From the NCBI GenBank assembly GCA_002966495.1, contig CP016490.1, positions 1,178,001-1,242,000 of the forward strand: a stretch of 64,000 nucleotides of DNA, given 5' to 3'. The notes beneath the pieces were generated by a model, which saw only the letters and a list, made by a program, of their open reading frames with translations, did not search any database and was not told the origin of the DNA. Both the position numbers and the translations under genes were made by a program. Origin of the DNA: Halomonas sp. GFAJ-1 (GTDB taxonomy: Bacteria > Pseudomonadota > Gammaproteobacteria > Pseudomonadales > Halomonadaceae). How positions within the stretch are numbered: position 1 is the first letter of the stretch; each line of letters starts with the position of its first letter. Shown one piece after another: positions 27,601 through 36,782 of the stretch.

Positions 27601-27624
27601 AACCCCGCCAAGTGCGGGGTTTTT
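27601..27624 (+). terminator. Rho-independent terminator after csp
   Basis: AACCCCGC and GCGGGGTT pair around a CAAGT loop, followed by a T run. Confidence 0.9.
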
Positions 27625-27740
27625 GCGTTATTGCCTTTTGGTTAGACTTTCAATCTCGGTTATTAAGTGTGTTTTTATTATTTAATAAACCAATGGCTTT
27701 AAATAGTGATAGGCGCTGTAAGAGAGGCATTTCGCTCTAC

Positions 27741-28358
27741 CTACCTGTTATCTAATTCATTCATCAGCTTAGATATGTTTTTGGCGGAGCTGCCCGTGTC
27801 GTCAGCAAGTTTTCGTACGTTATCAGCTACTACAGCAAACCCTTTACCAGCCTCGCCAGCACGCGCAGCCTCTATGCCGGCGTTGATGCTCAATAAGCGC
27901 AGCATTTTTAACGTATGTACAATTTGTTCGGTTTCTGAGGCGATTCCACGGCTAATTGTCGCAAGCCGTTCCTCGTTTTGACGCCGTGCCTGGATATCGG
28001 TGACCACACCTTCCAAATAGATAACGGTGCCGTTTTCATCTGTAACTGCGCCGCCATACTCACTTACCCAGCGCAGGCTGCCGTCTTTATTTTTTAATCG
28101 GTAGTCGGCTTGCCAGTTTTGCTTGGCATCAATGGCTTTTTCGATAGCCTGGTCAAGCGCCGCAGCGTCATCAGGATAAATCAGCTCTACATAGGATTGG
28201 TGGCGATTGTTTAGCAAATCCTCAACCGTATACCCAGTCAGGTCTTTTACCCGGCCCGTCAGATTCAGCATCGTGTAGTGTTCGTCGTTTCGACAGCGAT
28301 ATAAGAAGCCGTTCATACGCGTAGCGATACTTTCATATACATTGTCGTGCTCAGACAT
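27741..28358 (-). CDS. PAS domain fused to a minimal chemoreceptor signalling tip
   Basis: A soluble 205-residue protein. Residues 8-120 form a PAS fold with PAC (FLYRCRNDEHYTMLNLTG, YVELIYPDD, ADYRLKNKDGSLRWVSEYG, YLEGVVTDIQARRQ). Residues 125-200 carry the hairpin tip of methyl-accepting proteins (INAGIEAARAGEAGKGFAVVADNVRKLADDT) but only short arms: the HAMP, most of the coiled coil and the methylation helices are missing. It has no membrane segment. It may contact CheA/CheW or other receptors as a small redox or light sensor, or be a shortened PAS chemoreceptor such as Aer. Function not known. Start ATG 28358 follows GAGAAAAGG on the minus strand. Confidence 0.8.
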   Translation of the reverse strand: MSEHDNVYESIATRMNGFLYRCRNDEHYTMLNLTGRVKDLTGYTVEDLLNNRHQSYVELIYPDDAAALDQAIEKAIDAKQNWQADYRLKNKDGSLRWVSEYGGAVTDENGTVIYLEGVVTDIQARRQNEERLATISRGIASETEQIVHTLKMLRLLSINAGIEAARAGEAGKGFAVVADNVRKLADDTGSSAKNISKLMNELDNR

Positions 28359-28623
28359 TCGACGGTGACCTTTTCTCTTGTGTGGGGCGTAACTATTGCA
28401 CTGTGCCGCCGTTGGGGGTTGTAGTCCAGCGTAGTGTGAAGCTGTCTAGATTTTAACCGATTGATCAAATGGGTTAACCGACTCGTTGTGGGCTTGAACT
28501 ATTAATGCTTAGGTACTTCTTTTTAGCAGTTTGAAGGGGGAATAATTTAGCGAATTTCCTGCATTGCTTGTGAAGGGTGTCATTGAGAAAATGGCGCTAG
28601 CACACGGCCGTTGAGGACCCAGT

Positions 28624-29946
28624 ATGAAGACTATGTCTAATATGGGGTTTGCTCTTTTTGGGGCAGCCCTGGTCGCGATTAGCTATGGGCTTGCGCGCTT
28701 TGCGTTTGGTTTGTTTGTGCCTTCCATTAGCGCTGAACTGAACCTGACCGCGTACTTGGTGGGCATTATTGGGGCACTGCCGTTCATTAGTTTTGTGCTG
28801 GCCACGCTGGTTGCCCCACTGGCTGCAGACCGGTTTGGTGCGCGTAACTTGGCGGTACTTTCTGGTGGCATTGGGGTGGCAGGGCTTGTTGTCATAAGCC
28901 AGTCAACCAGTGCGTTGTCGCTCGGTGTGGGTGTGTTCATCTGCGGCATCTGCACGGGGTTGATGATGCCCGCACTGACCGCTGCTATGCAGGCGTTGGT
29001 GAGTCGAACGATGCATGGCCGTGTCAGCTCAATCATGAATGCAGGCACCAGTGTTGGCATTATCGTCGCAGTGCCTACCGTCGTCTTCCTGGCGGATGCC
29101 TGGCGTTTTACCTACTCAAGCTTTGCCGTGTTAGCGGGCTTTGGGGTTGTTGCCGCATGGTACTTTATTCCCTCGGTCTCTCGAATTGTGCCAGCGAATG
29201 CTGCACCACCACCGCCGATTACGCGACTGCAGTGGTCGCGCCTTATCCGGCTTTCACTATTTGCCTTTGCTATGGGCTTTGTGGCGGCACCATACTGGCT
29301 TTTTGCCCCCGATTTGGTCGTTACTCTTGGCGCTTTGCCGCCAAACCAAACGGGTTGGCTCTGGTTTGCCGTGGGGCTTGCTGGGCTTGGGGGTGCCGTC
29401 GTGAGTGATTTGGCTGACCGCAATAACCCACCTATTACGCAAGCATTAATGCTGATGATGCTCTCTTCAAGCTTAGTGTTGCTGGCGGCTAGCCCAAGTT
29501 ATTTAGCGTTGGCGATGTTTTCGGCCATGGTGTTTGGCCTTGCTTATATGAGCTTAACCGGGCTTTATCTGATGACGGGCATTCGGCTATTGCCGGGGCG
29601 GCTTGCCATGGGGCCGGTGTTGCCTTTTATGGCCTGTGCGCTGGGGCAAGCGGCAGGTTCCCCTGTGGTCGGCTTACTGGTAGATGGCTTTGGTTACGCT
29701 TATGCGTTCTCAGTATTCGCGGTAGTGGGTATCGTGATAGCGATTATATCGCCCGCTTACCCAGGCCATATTGATTACTGGGCGGACTTGGTAGAAGAAG
29801 CTGCGGAAGAAGAATCACCCCACGAGCAAGAGGAGCAGCCGGTTGCTGAAGAGACGGGCCTCCAGGCTGCGTACGATCAACAACTGCTGGATGAAAATGG
29901 CGAACCCCTTGAGGAACCCGTTGACCAAGAGGCCAGCGCGTCCTAA
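28624..29946 (+). CDS. MFS transporter, YbfB/YjiJ-like, with acidic tail
   Basis: A 440-residue inner-membrane transporter of the major facilitator superfamily with 12 predicted membrane segments over residues 5-380. The N-terminus ISYGLARFAFGLFVPSIS resembles the YbfB/YjiJ group; LAADRFGARNLAVLSGG is the loop 2-3 motif. The last 55 residues are cytoplasmic and strongly acidic (EEAAEEESPHEQEEQPVAEE), which may be a halophile feature. A GAGGACC ribosome site precedes ATG 28624. Substrate unknown; neighbours give no clue. Confidence 0.85.
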   Translation: MKTMSNMGFALFGAALVAISYGLARFAFGLFVPSISAELNLTAYLVGIIGALPFISFVLATLVAPLAADRFGARNLAVLSGGIGVAGLVVISQSTSALSLGVGVFICGICTGLMMPALTAAMQALVSRTMHGRVSSIMNAGTSVGIIVAVPTVVFLADAWRFTYSSFAVLAGFGVVAAWYFIPSVSRIVPANAAPPPPITRLQWSRLIRLSLFAFAMGFVAAPYWLFAPDLVVTLGALPPNQTGWLWFAVGLAGLGGAVVSDLADRNNPPITQALMLMMLSSSLVLLAASPSYLALAMFSAMVFGLAYMSLTGLYLMTGIRLLPGRLAMGPVLPFMACALGQAAGSPVVGLLVDGFGYAYAFSVFAVVGIVIAIISPAYPGHIDYWADLVEEAAEEESPHEQEEQPVAEETGLQAAYDQQLLDENGEPLEEPVDQEASAS

Positions 29947-30012
29947 GGCGCTTCTGATTCACGTTGTGCGGTCGAAGGAACTATTGAAGCCAAATCGGCA
30001 GCTCTGGTGACG

Positions 30013-30147
30013 TCAGGGTTTTATCGCCGTTTTCCGCCATGGCTTGCCTTCACAGGTCGCATAATTTGCACAGTCGGCTAAGCAGCCACGGCAGGGCAGC
30101 CGCAGGGGCGTGGGTGAAGGAGGCGTTGGTTTTATGGGGGCTGTCAT
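30013..30147 (-). CDS. Small cysteine-rich protein (putative)
   Basis: A 44-residue reading frame with a Pro/Thr-rich start and a compact Cys motif, CRGCLADCANYATCEGKPWR (C-x2-C-x3-C-x5-C). The motif looks like a metal or Fe-S binding knuckle and is unlikely in random antisense DNA, so I think the gene is real; I do not recognise a named family. ATG 30147 has an AAGG site upstream; a GTG at 30195 would add 16 residues. It lies in the 419-bp gap between the MFS and ABC genes, which otherwise shows nothing. Confidence 0.45.
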   Translation of the reverse strand: MTAPIKPTPPSPTPLRLPCRGCLADCANYATCEGKPWRKTAIKP

Positions 30148-30365
30148 AATTTTGGCCTTTATAGCGGGCGGGTTTAAAGGGGGTTGCACGGTCACAAGTT
30201 GGTGCGATTGTTTACCTTGATAGAAGCACTTTCATTCACTTTAGCACCCCTTGGTCTCGTAACCCAGCAGTGACAAAAGCGCGCTCCAGCGCAATCGTCG
30301 GCTGCATGCCACCCTGTTGCCTGCTATGGTCAAAAGCCGCTTCTTATTACCGAGCCTTTGCCCTT

Positions 30366-32162
30366 ATGAGCCAGTACCCCAACCGCCGTGTGTTGCTTCG
30401 GTTATTAGGACTCCTGCGCCCTTATCGCTTGCGTCTTGCCTTGGCAGGCATGGCGTTACTGTTCGCCTCGGGCAGCGTACTGTTGTTAGGCAATGGGCTG
30501 CGCTTGGTGATTGACAATGGCTTTATGGCAGCAGACTCACGCGCACTGGCCAAAACGCTGGGGCTAATGTTAGGCGTGGTGGCGCTATTGGCGATGGCAT
30601 CAGCGCTGCGCTACTACCAAGTGACCTGGATTGGGGAGCGCTTGGCCGCAGATCTTCGCCAGCGTGTTTTTGATCATTTGCTTAGCCTGGAGCCGAGCTT
30701 TTTCGAGAGTGCCAGTGATGGCCGTGCAGCGGGGGAAATTGCGTCGCGGCTTACCGCTGACACCAGCGTGTTGCAAAGCTTGTTTGGTTCATCCATTTCG
30801 CTGGCGTTGCGTAATCTGGTCATGCTGGTGGGTGCGGTGGCGCTCATGCTGATGACCCAGCCGTGGCTTTCGGCAATGGTGCTTGTGGGTATTCCCGCCA
30901 CGCTACTGCCTATTGTGTGGTATGGCCGCCGCGTGCGACGGCTTTCGCGCACTAGCCAAGACCGCGTGGCGGAGCTTGGTCGCTATGCTGAAGAGGCACT
31001 CAGTGGCCTCCAAACACTCCAGGCGTTTAACCATGAAGCCGTTGATAAAGTTCGCTATGGTCAGCGTGTTGAGCAGGCATTTAGTAGCGCGGTGGCACGC
31101 ACTCAACAGCGCGCCTGGCTCACCGGCGTTGCAATGTTGGTGGTGTTCAGCGGCGTTGGCTTAATGCTTTGGCAGGGTGGGCAGGCGGTATTGGCCGGAA
31201 CAATGAGTGCTGGTGAGCTATCGGCCTTTATATTTTACGCGCTGCTGGCGGCGGGGGCGGTAGCTACCTTGGCTGAGGTGGCGGGTGATGTGGAGCGCGC
31301 TGCGGGGGCGGCAGAGCGGCTGCTGGAACTGCTGGACACCCAGCCCACCATACGGTCCCCAGCCAACGCAGTGGCACTGCCACCCCCCACGCGCGGTGAG
31401 ATCGCCTTAGAAAATATTCACTTCACGTACCCCGGGCGGGAAACACCGGCCCTTAGCGGCTTTGACCTGGACATTCAGGCCGGAGAGCGCGTGGCCGTTG
31501 TCGGGCCCTCCGGCGCGGGAAAAAGTACTCTGCTGGGGCTACTGCTTCGCTTTTACGACCCTGACCAGGGGCGCGTCACGTTGGATGGCGTTGATATTCG
31601 TAGGTTAGATACTGCCATCTTGCGCAGCGCCTTGGGGTTAGTGGCTCAAGAACCCGTGCTGTTTAGTGGCTCGGTGGCGGAGAACCTCCGCTACGGTTGC
31701 CCTGAGGCAAGTGATGAAAGGCTACGTGCGGCGGTGGAGGATGCCAGCGCCATCGACTTCATCAACGCGCTTCCCCAAGGGTTTAATACGCCCCTTGGCC
31801 CGGGCGGCGTGCAGCTTTCCGGCGGCCAGCGCCAGCGGCTCGCGATTGCCCGCGCGCTGCTTAAAAACCCGGCCGTGCTGCTGCTTGATGAAGCGACCAG
31901 TGCGTTGGATGCGGAGAGCGAGCGCCTTGTCCAGCAGGCGCTAGATCGATTAATGCAGGGGCGCACCAGTATTGTGATTGCCCACCGGCTAGCCACGGTG
32001 ATTAACGCGGATCGCCTGCTGGTACTGAAAGAGGGGCGGCTTGTAGCATCAGGCACCCATGCAGAGCTGATCAATACGAGCCCGCTGTATCGTCATTTGG
32101 CGGCGCTGCAGTTTGGCGCAGAAACGCCGCCAGGAACCGAGTCGGTTTCATCCCCTGCGTAG
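30366..32162 (+). CDS. ABC exporter, fused permease-ATPase (MsbA/subfamily B type)
   Basis: A 598-residue half-transporter. Six membrane segments lie in residues 15-310, with the exporter's intracellular loop sequence around EIASRLTADTSVLQSLFG. The ATPase domain has Walker A GPSGAGKST near 380, Q-loop GLVAQEPVLFSG, signature LSGGQRQRLAIARALL near 484 and Walker B LLLDEATSALD near 505, then the H-loop IAHRLAT. It would work as a homodimer exporting lipids or hydrophobic compounds; substrate unknown. An in-frame ATG at 30270 is possible; ATG 30366 (MSQYPNRRVLL) gives the family-like start. Confidence 0.88.
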   Translation: MSQYPNRRVLLRLLGLLRPYRLRLALAGMALLFASGSVLLLGNGLRLVIDNGFMAADSRALAKTLGLMLGVVALLAMASALRYYQVTWIGERLAADLRQRVFDHLLSLEPSFFESASDGRAAGEIASRLTADTSVLQSLFGSSISLALRNLVMLVGAVALMLMTQPWLSAMVLVGIPATLLPIVWYGRRVRRLSRTSQDRVAELGRYAEEALSGLQTLQAFNHEAVDKVRYGQRVEQAFSSAVARTQQRAWLTGVAMLVVFSGVGLMLWQGGQAVLAGTMSAGELSAFIFYALLAAGAVATLAEVAGDVERAAGAAERLLELLDTQPTIRSPANAVALPPPTRGEIALENIHFTYPGRETPALSGFDLDIQAGERVAVVGPSGAGKSTLLGLLLRFYDPDQGRVTLDGVDIRRLDTAILRSALGLVAQEPVLFSGSVAENLRYGCPEASDERLRAAVEDASAIDFINALPQGFNTPLGPGGVQLSGGQRQRLAIARALLKNPAVLLLDEATSALDAESERLVQQALDRLMQGRTSIVIAHRLATVINADRLLVLKEGRLVASGTHAELINTSPLYRHLAALQFGAETPPGTESVSSPA

Positions 32163-32233
32163 CAGATGGCCTGGGGCGAACGCCCTTTTGTTGCTGGTTA
32201 TCAGCGGGATGCCCCACTAGCACGATGGGCGTT

Positions 32234-33085
32234 TTACCGGCGCTTTTTGGCAGTGTACATCGCGCTATCTGAATGCCTGAGCAGCGTGTCCGCATCGTCC
32301 CCATCGGCGGGGTAGCACGCCACACCGATACTGCAAGATGGCATGCTGATCTCACCGAATTCTGCGCCCAGCGGCTCGGCCAAGACGGTGAGAATCTGCT
32401 CTATCTTGTGTGTCACGGCTTCCATCGAGGGGATATCCGTCAGCAGTACCGTGAATTCATCGCCGCCCATCCGCGCGACGCTATCCGTTTCACGTAGGCA
32501 ACTTTCTAGTCGTTGCGCCACCGCACAGAGCACCCCATCCCCTATGGCATGTCCATAGGTATCGTTTATCGTTTTGAAGTCATTCACATCCAGGAAAAGT
32601 ACCGCGAGGCTATTCTGGTGACGCCGGGCTGTGCTCAAGCCGGAGACTAATCGATCATAAAAGAGCGATCGATTGATTAGCTTCGTTAATGGGTCGTGAT
32701 GCGCGAGAAAACGTAATTCATCTTCAGCTTGTACGAGGGCCGTGACGTCCCGGGCTACGCCGATACGCACTTCCTTGTCTTCATACCAGCGAGCAGACCA
32801 TAAAATGTGCACCGTACTGCCATCCTTGCGGAGGTAGCGGTTGCGGAAATCAACGTGAGGCTGGCCGCTCATGACGCGCACAATGGACGCTTTGGTGAGC
32901 GCGAGATCCTCAGGGTGCATGTAACGGGTGATTAAGGTGCTGACCAGCTCATCCGCACGGTAGCCAAGCAGCGACTCGCAAGCGTCACTCACAAAGAGAA
33001 TCTGATTGTCTCCGTCAACCACGAAGACCGTGTCCAGCATCAAGTGAACTAGCTTGGGGTAGAGTGCTTGCAGGTCAACGGGCAT
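32234..33085 (-). CDS. PAS-GGDEF diguanylate cyclase
   Basis: A 283-residue soluble enzyme making cyclic di-GMP. PAS/PAC domain at residues 10-125 (TVFVVDGDNQILFVSDACESLLGYRADELV), in parts: DNQILFVSDACESLLGY. GGDEF domain from about 130: DPLTKLINRSLFYDRL, FLDVNDFKTINDTYGH and an intact active site ARMGGDEF. No clear RxxD inhibitory site four residues before the motif, so product inhibition may be absent (the residues are DSVARMGGDEF). No membrane segments. Neighbours on both sides are unrelated. Confidence 0.9.
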   Translation of the reverse strand: MPVDLQALYPKLVHLMLDTVFVVDGDNQILFVSDACESLLGYRADELVSTLITRYMHPEDLALTKASIVRVMSGQPHVDFRNRYLRKDGSTVHILWSARWYEDKEVRIGVARDVTALVQAEDELRFLAHHDPLTKLINRSLFYDRLVSGLSTARRHQNSLAVLFLDVNDFKTINDTYGHAIGDGVLCAVAQRLESCLRETDSVARMGGDEFTVLLTDIPSMEAVTHKIEQILTVLAEPLGAEFGEISMPSCSIGVACYPADGDDADTLLRHSDSAMYTAKKRR

Positions 33086-33333
33086 AGGCTAATCCGGTGA
33101 ACATTGTTCGATGGCGGCTAGTCGTAAAGTAGCGCTAAGCATCTTGAGAAAACTGATCATAACCCATGGTTCAAACCCTAATACGTTGACCAGACAACGT
33201 AAGACTATTGGCGGGTTCAGCTCACTAGCTCCATCATGAACTTAGAACGGTATGAAAGTCGTCATAGAGCACAAATACATGAAAACCGTATCAGTTGAGA
33301 AGCACGCTTGAAATAGCCACATAACAGCAGGGC

Positions 33334-34743
33334 TTAGAACAGGGTTAATAGCCGCCCTAGCGTTTCCATGCCATGTTCGCTGCGTGTGTTCCACGGGTGG
33401 CCATAGCTTAATCGTACGCAGTGCCGGAACTGCTGTGTTGCTGAAAAAATCGGGCCGGGCGCTAAGCTAACGCCATGATCGAGCGCCATGTTAAATAAGC
33501 GCAGTGAATCTACTGTCTCAGGAAGCTCTACCCACAAAAAGTAGCCGCCATCAGGGCGAGTGATACGCGTTTGGGTGGGGAAGTAACGATCTGCGGCTGC
33601 CAGCATGCTGCCTTGTTGGGCTTCTAAAGCGTGGCGAAGCTTACGTAAATGGCGATCATAACCGCCGTGCTGCAAATAATCGGCAATGGCTGCCTGGGCG
33701 GGCACGGAAGGCGAGATGGTTGTCATTAGCTTCAGCCGAGCAACGGCCTTGGCGTAGCGGCCACCGGCTACCCAGCCAACGCGGTAGCCGGGTGCCAAGC
33801 ACTTCGAGAACGAGTTGCAGTGAATAACCAGCCCCTCATCATCATAGGCTTTTACTGGGGTAGGGGGCTTGCTTCCAAAATAAAGCTCGGCATACACATC
33901 ATCCTCTAACATGGGGACTTGGTGCTGTTTTAACAGCTGGCAAAGGGTCTGTTTTCGCTCATTACTTAGGCTGGCACCGAGCGGGTTTTGTAGATGGCTC
34001 ATAAACCAACAGGCTTTGATAGGTAGCGACGCCATTCGCTCTGCTAACACCTCAAGGTCGATGCCCTCCCGCGGATGAACCGGAATTTCCACCGCACGCA
34101 ATTTCAGCCGCTCTAGGACTTGCAGGCTGGCATAAAAAGCCGGGGACTCAACCGCTACTAAATCGCCTGGTTGGGTTACGCACTGTAGAGCTAGATTGAG
34201 CGCTTCCATTGCACCGTTGGTAATAACCAACTCCTCCATAGGCAGAGTAATACCGCCCAGCATGTAGCGCAGCGCAATTTGTCGACAGAGGTCGATATGC
34301 CCCGTTGTCATATTGGCCACCACCTGCTGGGGCGAAAGAGCACGTAGCCCCCGGGACATACTAGTGCTCAATCGAGAGAGCGGAAACAGCTCAGGGCTGG
34401 GGAATGCGGACCCAAAAGGCACTGTTTGGTCGTCTTGCAGCGAATCGAGTACTGAGAATACTAGCTCACTTACTTTTACGTCCGCTGGGGCGGTGGGCTG
34501 CAACGTCACACGTGGTTCGCCCAGCAGGCGCCGAGCATGCTCACGAACAAAATAGCCTGAGCGTGCCCGCGCGGTGATGAGGCCGCGGTTTTCAAGTAAG
34601 TAGTAAGCCTGAAACACCGTGGATGGACTAATGCCATGATGGAGGCTGGCCTGACGAACGGAAGGAATGCGCTCCCCAGGGCCCAGGACACCCTGGCGAA
34701 TTAGCGCGGCTATCTCATCGGCAAATTGTTCGTAGCGTTTCAT
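33334..34743 (-). CDS. MocR-type GntR regulator with aminotransferase-like domain
   Basis: A 469-residue fusion regulator. Residues 1-75 form a GntR winged helix (YEQFADEIAALIRQGVL, HHGISPSTVFQAYYLL) and residues 110-469 a fold-type I aminotransferase domain with the PLP lysine in SFSKCLAPGYRVGWVAG. Other marks are NPLGASLSNERK and DVYAELYFG. Such proteins regulate vitamin B6, taurine, GABA or amino-acid genes in response to PLP ligands. It is divergent from ccoG, which is not an obvious target. Regulon unknown. Confidence 0.9.
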   Translation of the reverse strand: MKRYEQFADEIAALIRQGVLGPGERIPSVRQASLHHGISPSTVFQAYYLLENRGLITARARSGYFVREHARRLLGEPRVTLQPTAPADVKVSELVFSVLDSLQDDQTVPFGSAFPSPELFPLSRLSTSMSRGLRALSPQQVVANMTTGHIDLCRQIALRYMLGGITLPMEELVITNGAMEALNLALQCVTQPGDLVAVESPAFYASLQVLERLKLRAVEIPVHPREGIDLEVLAERMASLPIKACWFMSHLQNPLGASLSNERKQTLCQLLKQHQVPMLEDDVYAELYFGSKPPTPVKAYDDEGLVIHCNSFSKCLAPGYRVGWVAGGRYAKAVARLKLMTTISPSVPAQAAIADYLQHGGYDRHLRKLRHALEAQQGSMLAAADRYFPTQTRITRPDGGYFLWVELPETVDSLRLFNMALDHGVSLAPGPIFSATQQFRHCVRLSYGHPWNTRSEHGMETLGRLLTLF

Positions 34744-35026
34744 GGGATAAACCGTCTGTTTAGCACAGTGTTAGGTAGCACGGCGTAACGCTTTGCGGTA
34801 GGGAAGTACCACTGTGACGCAGTTGAAAAATTTAAAACAGGCTCAACTCAGGCAATAAAAAGCATATCAGATGGAGGTTTATAGGCGGGAATGCCTCAAC
34901 TGATCCGCAATATTTCTCTAAAACTGCGCCTGTTTGTCATCCGGCTTAGTGGAGATAGTAGTGGCTAATCATCGGTGACGCCCCTCGACCGTCTAGACCT
35001 CCACTCCTTTTTTTCTGGATATCGGT

Positions 35027-36490
35027 ATGACGCAACGCATTCCACTGCACAACCTAACCGCTGAGGCAGCGGTTGAGCATCACTCACCTTCGTCTGATGC
35101 TTCCCGTCACTACGCTTCTAGCAACCCTCCTTCCCCTAATAAGTCCCCCACGCTTGGGCATATTTATGTACGAGAAATAGGTGGTTTTTTTCAGCGCATC
35201 CGGCGCCGCTCAAATTGGTTGTTAATGGCCCTCTATTTTGGTTTGCCATGGTTTAATTGGGGGGATAGGCCGCTGGTATGGTTTGACCTGTCTGCCCAAG
35301 AGTTCCATCTGTTTGCGGCGACGTTTTACCCACAGGACTTTATCTTGCTGACCTGGATATTAGTGCTGTGCGCGTTCGGCCTGTTTTTGATCACCGTGGT
35401 GGCTGGGCGTGTGTGGTGTGGCTATAGCTGCCCGCAAAGCGTTTGGACGTTTCTATTCATCTGGTTTGAGCACCGCTTGGAGGGGCCGCGGCATCGTCGC
35501 AAACGCCGGGATAAAGCGCCGCGGCGTTTGGTGACGCTATGGCGCAAGAGCCTTAAACATACGGCTTGGCTGCTCATTGCCTTGGCAACGGGGATTGCTT
35601 TCGTCGGTTACTTTACGCCGATTAGAGAATTGGTAGTGGATGTTGTCAGCCTGACGGCGCACCCCTGGGCGCTATTTTGGGTCGGCTTCTTCACGGTTTT
35701 TACGTACCTTAACGCGGGCTGGCTGCGCCATCAGGTATGCCTGCATATGTGCCCTTATGCGCGTTTTCAGTCGGCAATGTTTGATGCCAATACACTGATC
35801 GTTTCTTATGATGCCGTCCGCGGTGAGCCGCGCCGCAAACACCCCCAGACGGGCACAGAGACATCCCGCGCTGGCGACTGCATCGACTGTGAGCTGTGTG
35901 TTCAGGTCTGTCCGACAGGTATCGATATTCGTGATGGCCTGCAGTACGAATGTATTAGCTGTGCCGCGTGTATCGATGCGTGCGACAGTGTGATGACGCG
36001 CATTGACAAACCGCTTGGGCTTATCCGATATACCACAGAACGTGCGCTGGAGGGTCAACTGACACGCTTCTGGCGCCCTCAGCTGCTTGTGTATGCCGTA
36101 GCGCTGCTCTCCATGGTGGTGCTGCTCGTCGACTTTTTGAATACCCGTGTACCCATTGATGTTGACGTAGTTCGGGACCGTCAAACGCTGTTTGAAAGCA
36201 CGGCGGAGGGGCGCATTATCAATTACTACAATTTGACATTGCGTAATCAAGATAGCCAGACACATCGCTATGCGTTATCAGTATCGGGGTTGCCGGGGCT
36301 GCGCTTGCAGGGGATGGACACCATAGAGGTAGGCGCTAACGAGACACGCAGCTTAAGGGTCGCCTTAACGGCAGATGCAGCTGACCTGACACAGCCTAGC
36401 CACCCTGTCGAGTTGCGCTTCATCGCGCTAGGTGACCCTTCGATAATAAGTGCTAACGAAACCCGATTTTTAGGGCCTATGGTGAAGTAG
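35027..36490 (+). CDS. ccoG: CcoG/FixG-family cupric reductase for cbb3 oxidase assembly
   Basis: Membrane iron-sulphur protein that reduces copper during assembly of cbb3-type cytochrome oxidase. The 487 residues include a disordered first 50, about five membrane segments between 60 and 360, the redox motif CGYSCPQ, and two ferredoxin-like clusters: CIDCELCVQVCPTGIDI and CISCAACIDACDSV. A C-terminal Ig-like domain (from about 380) follows the last membrane helix. ccoNOP genes usually lie nearby but are not in this window, so here it stands alone. Confidence 0.93.
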   Translation: MTQRIPLHNLTAEAAVEHHSPSSDASRHYASSNPPSPNKSPTLGHIYVREIGGFFQRIRRRSNWLLMALYFGLPWFNWGDRPLVWFDLSAQEFHLFAATFYPQDFILLTWILVLCAFGLFLITVVAGRVWCGYSCPQSVWTFLFIWFEHRLEGPRHRRKRRDKAPRRLVTLWRKSLKHTAWLLIALATGIAFVGYFTPIRELVVDVVSLTAHPWALFWVGFFTVFTYLNAGWLRHQVCLHMCPYARFQSAMFDANTLIVSYDAVRGEPRRKHPQTGTETSRAGDCIDCELCVQVCPTGIDIRDGLQYECISCAACIDACDSVMTRIDKPLGLIRYTTERALEGQLTRFWRPQLLVYAVALLSMVVLLVDFLNTRVPIDVDVVRDRQTLFESTAEGRIINYYNLTLRNQDSQTHRYALSVSGLPGLRLQGMDTIEVGANETRSLRVALTADAADLTQPSHPVELRFIALGDPSIISANETRFLGPMVK

Positions 36491-36538
36491 TCGCTGGCGA
36501 TTAAGCATCCATCTAAGCATCTAACGACTTACACTACT

Positions 36539-36574
36539 GTGACAACGGCGCCTATCAAAAGGCGCCGTTGTCAC
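36539..36574 (+). terminator. Hairpin terminator after ccoG
   Basis: A perfect 14-bp stem, GTGACAACGGCGCC, with loop TATCAAAA, followed by TCTATT rather than a pure T run. Its AACGGCGCC core is shared with the hairpin after eno. Confidence 0.7.
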
Positions 36575-36782
36575 TCTATTACTCTCTCGAAATGTTCACC
36601 CTTTGAGAGAATCGCGATACCACTAATACACTAAGCTACGTTTAGCTACTTAGGTTAGATATCTTTTTTAGGCAGTACCAATTGGTTACGCCATAAAAAT
36701 AGCAACCTAGCTAATTATCAGGGACTATATGGAACTATAGAGAGTTTACTATGAATCATCGTGACATTGTCCAAGGTCGATC

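Noticed and set aside
35672..36265. 197-codon minus-strand frame opposite ccoG
   Set aside because: Antisense shadow; the plus strand holds both Fe-S motifs of CcoG in one intact frame.
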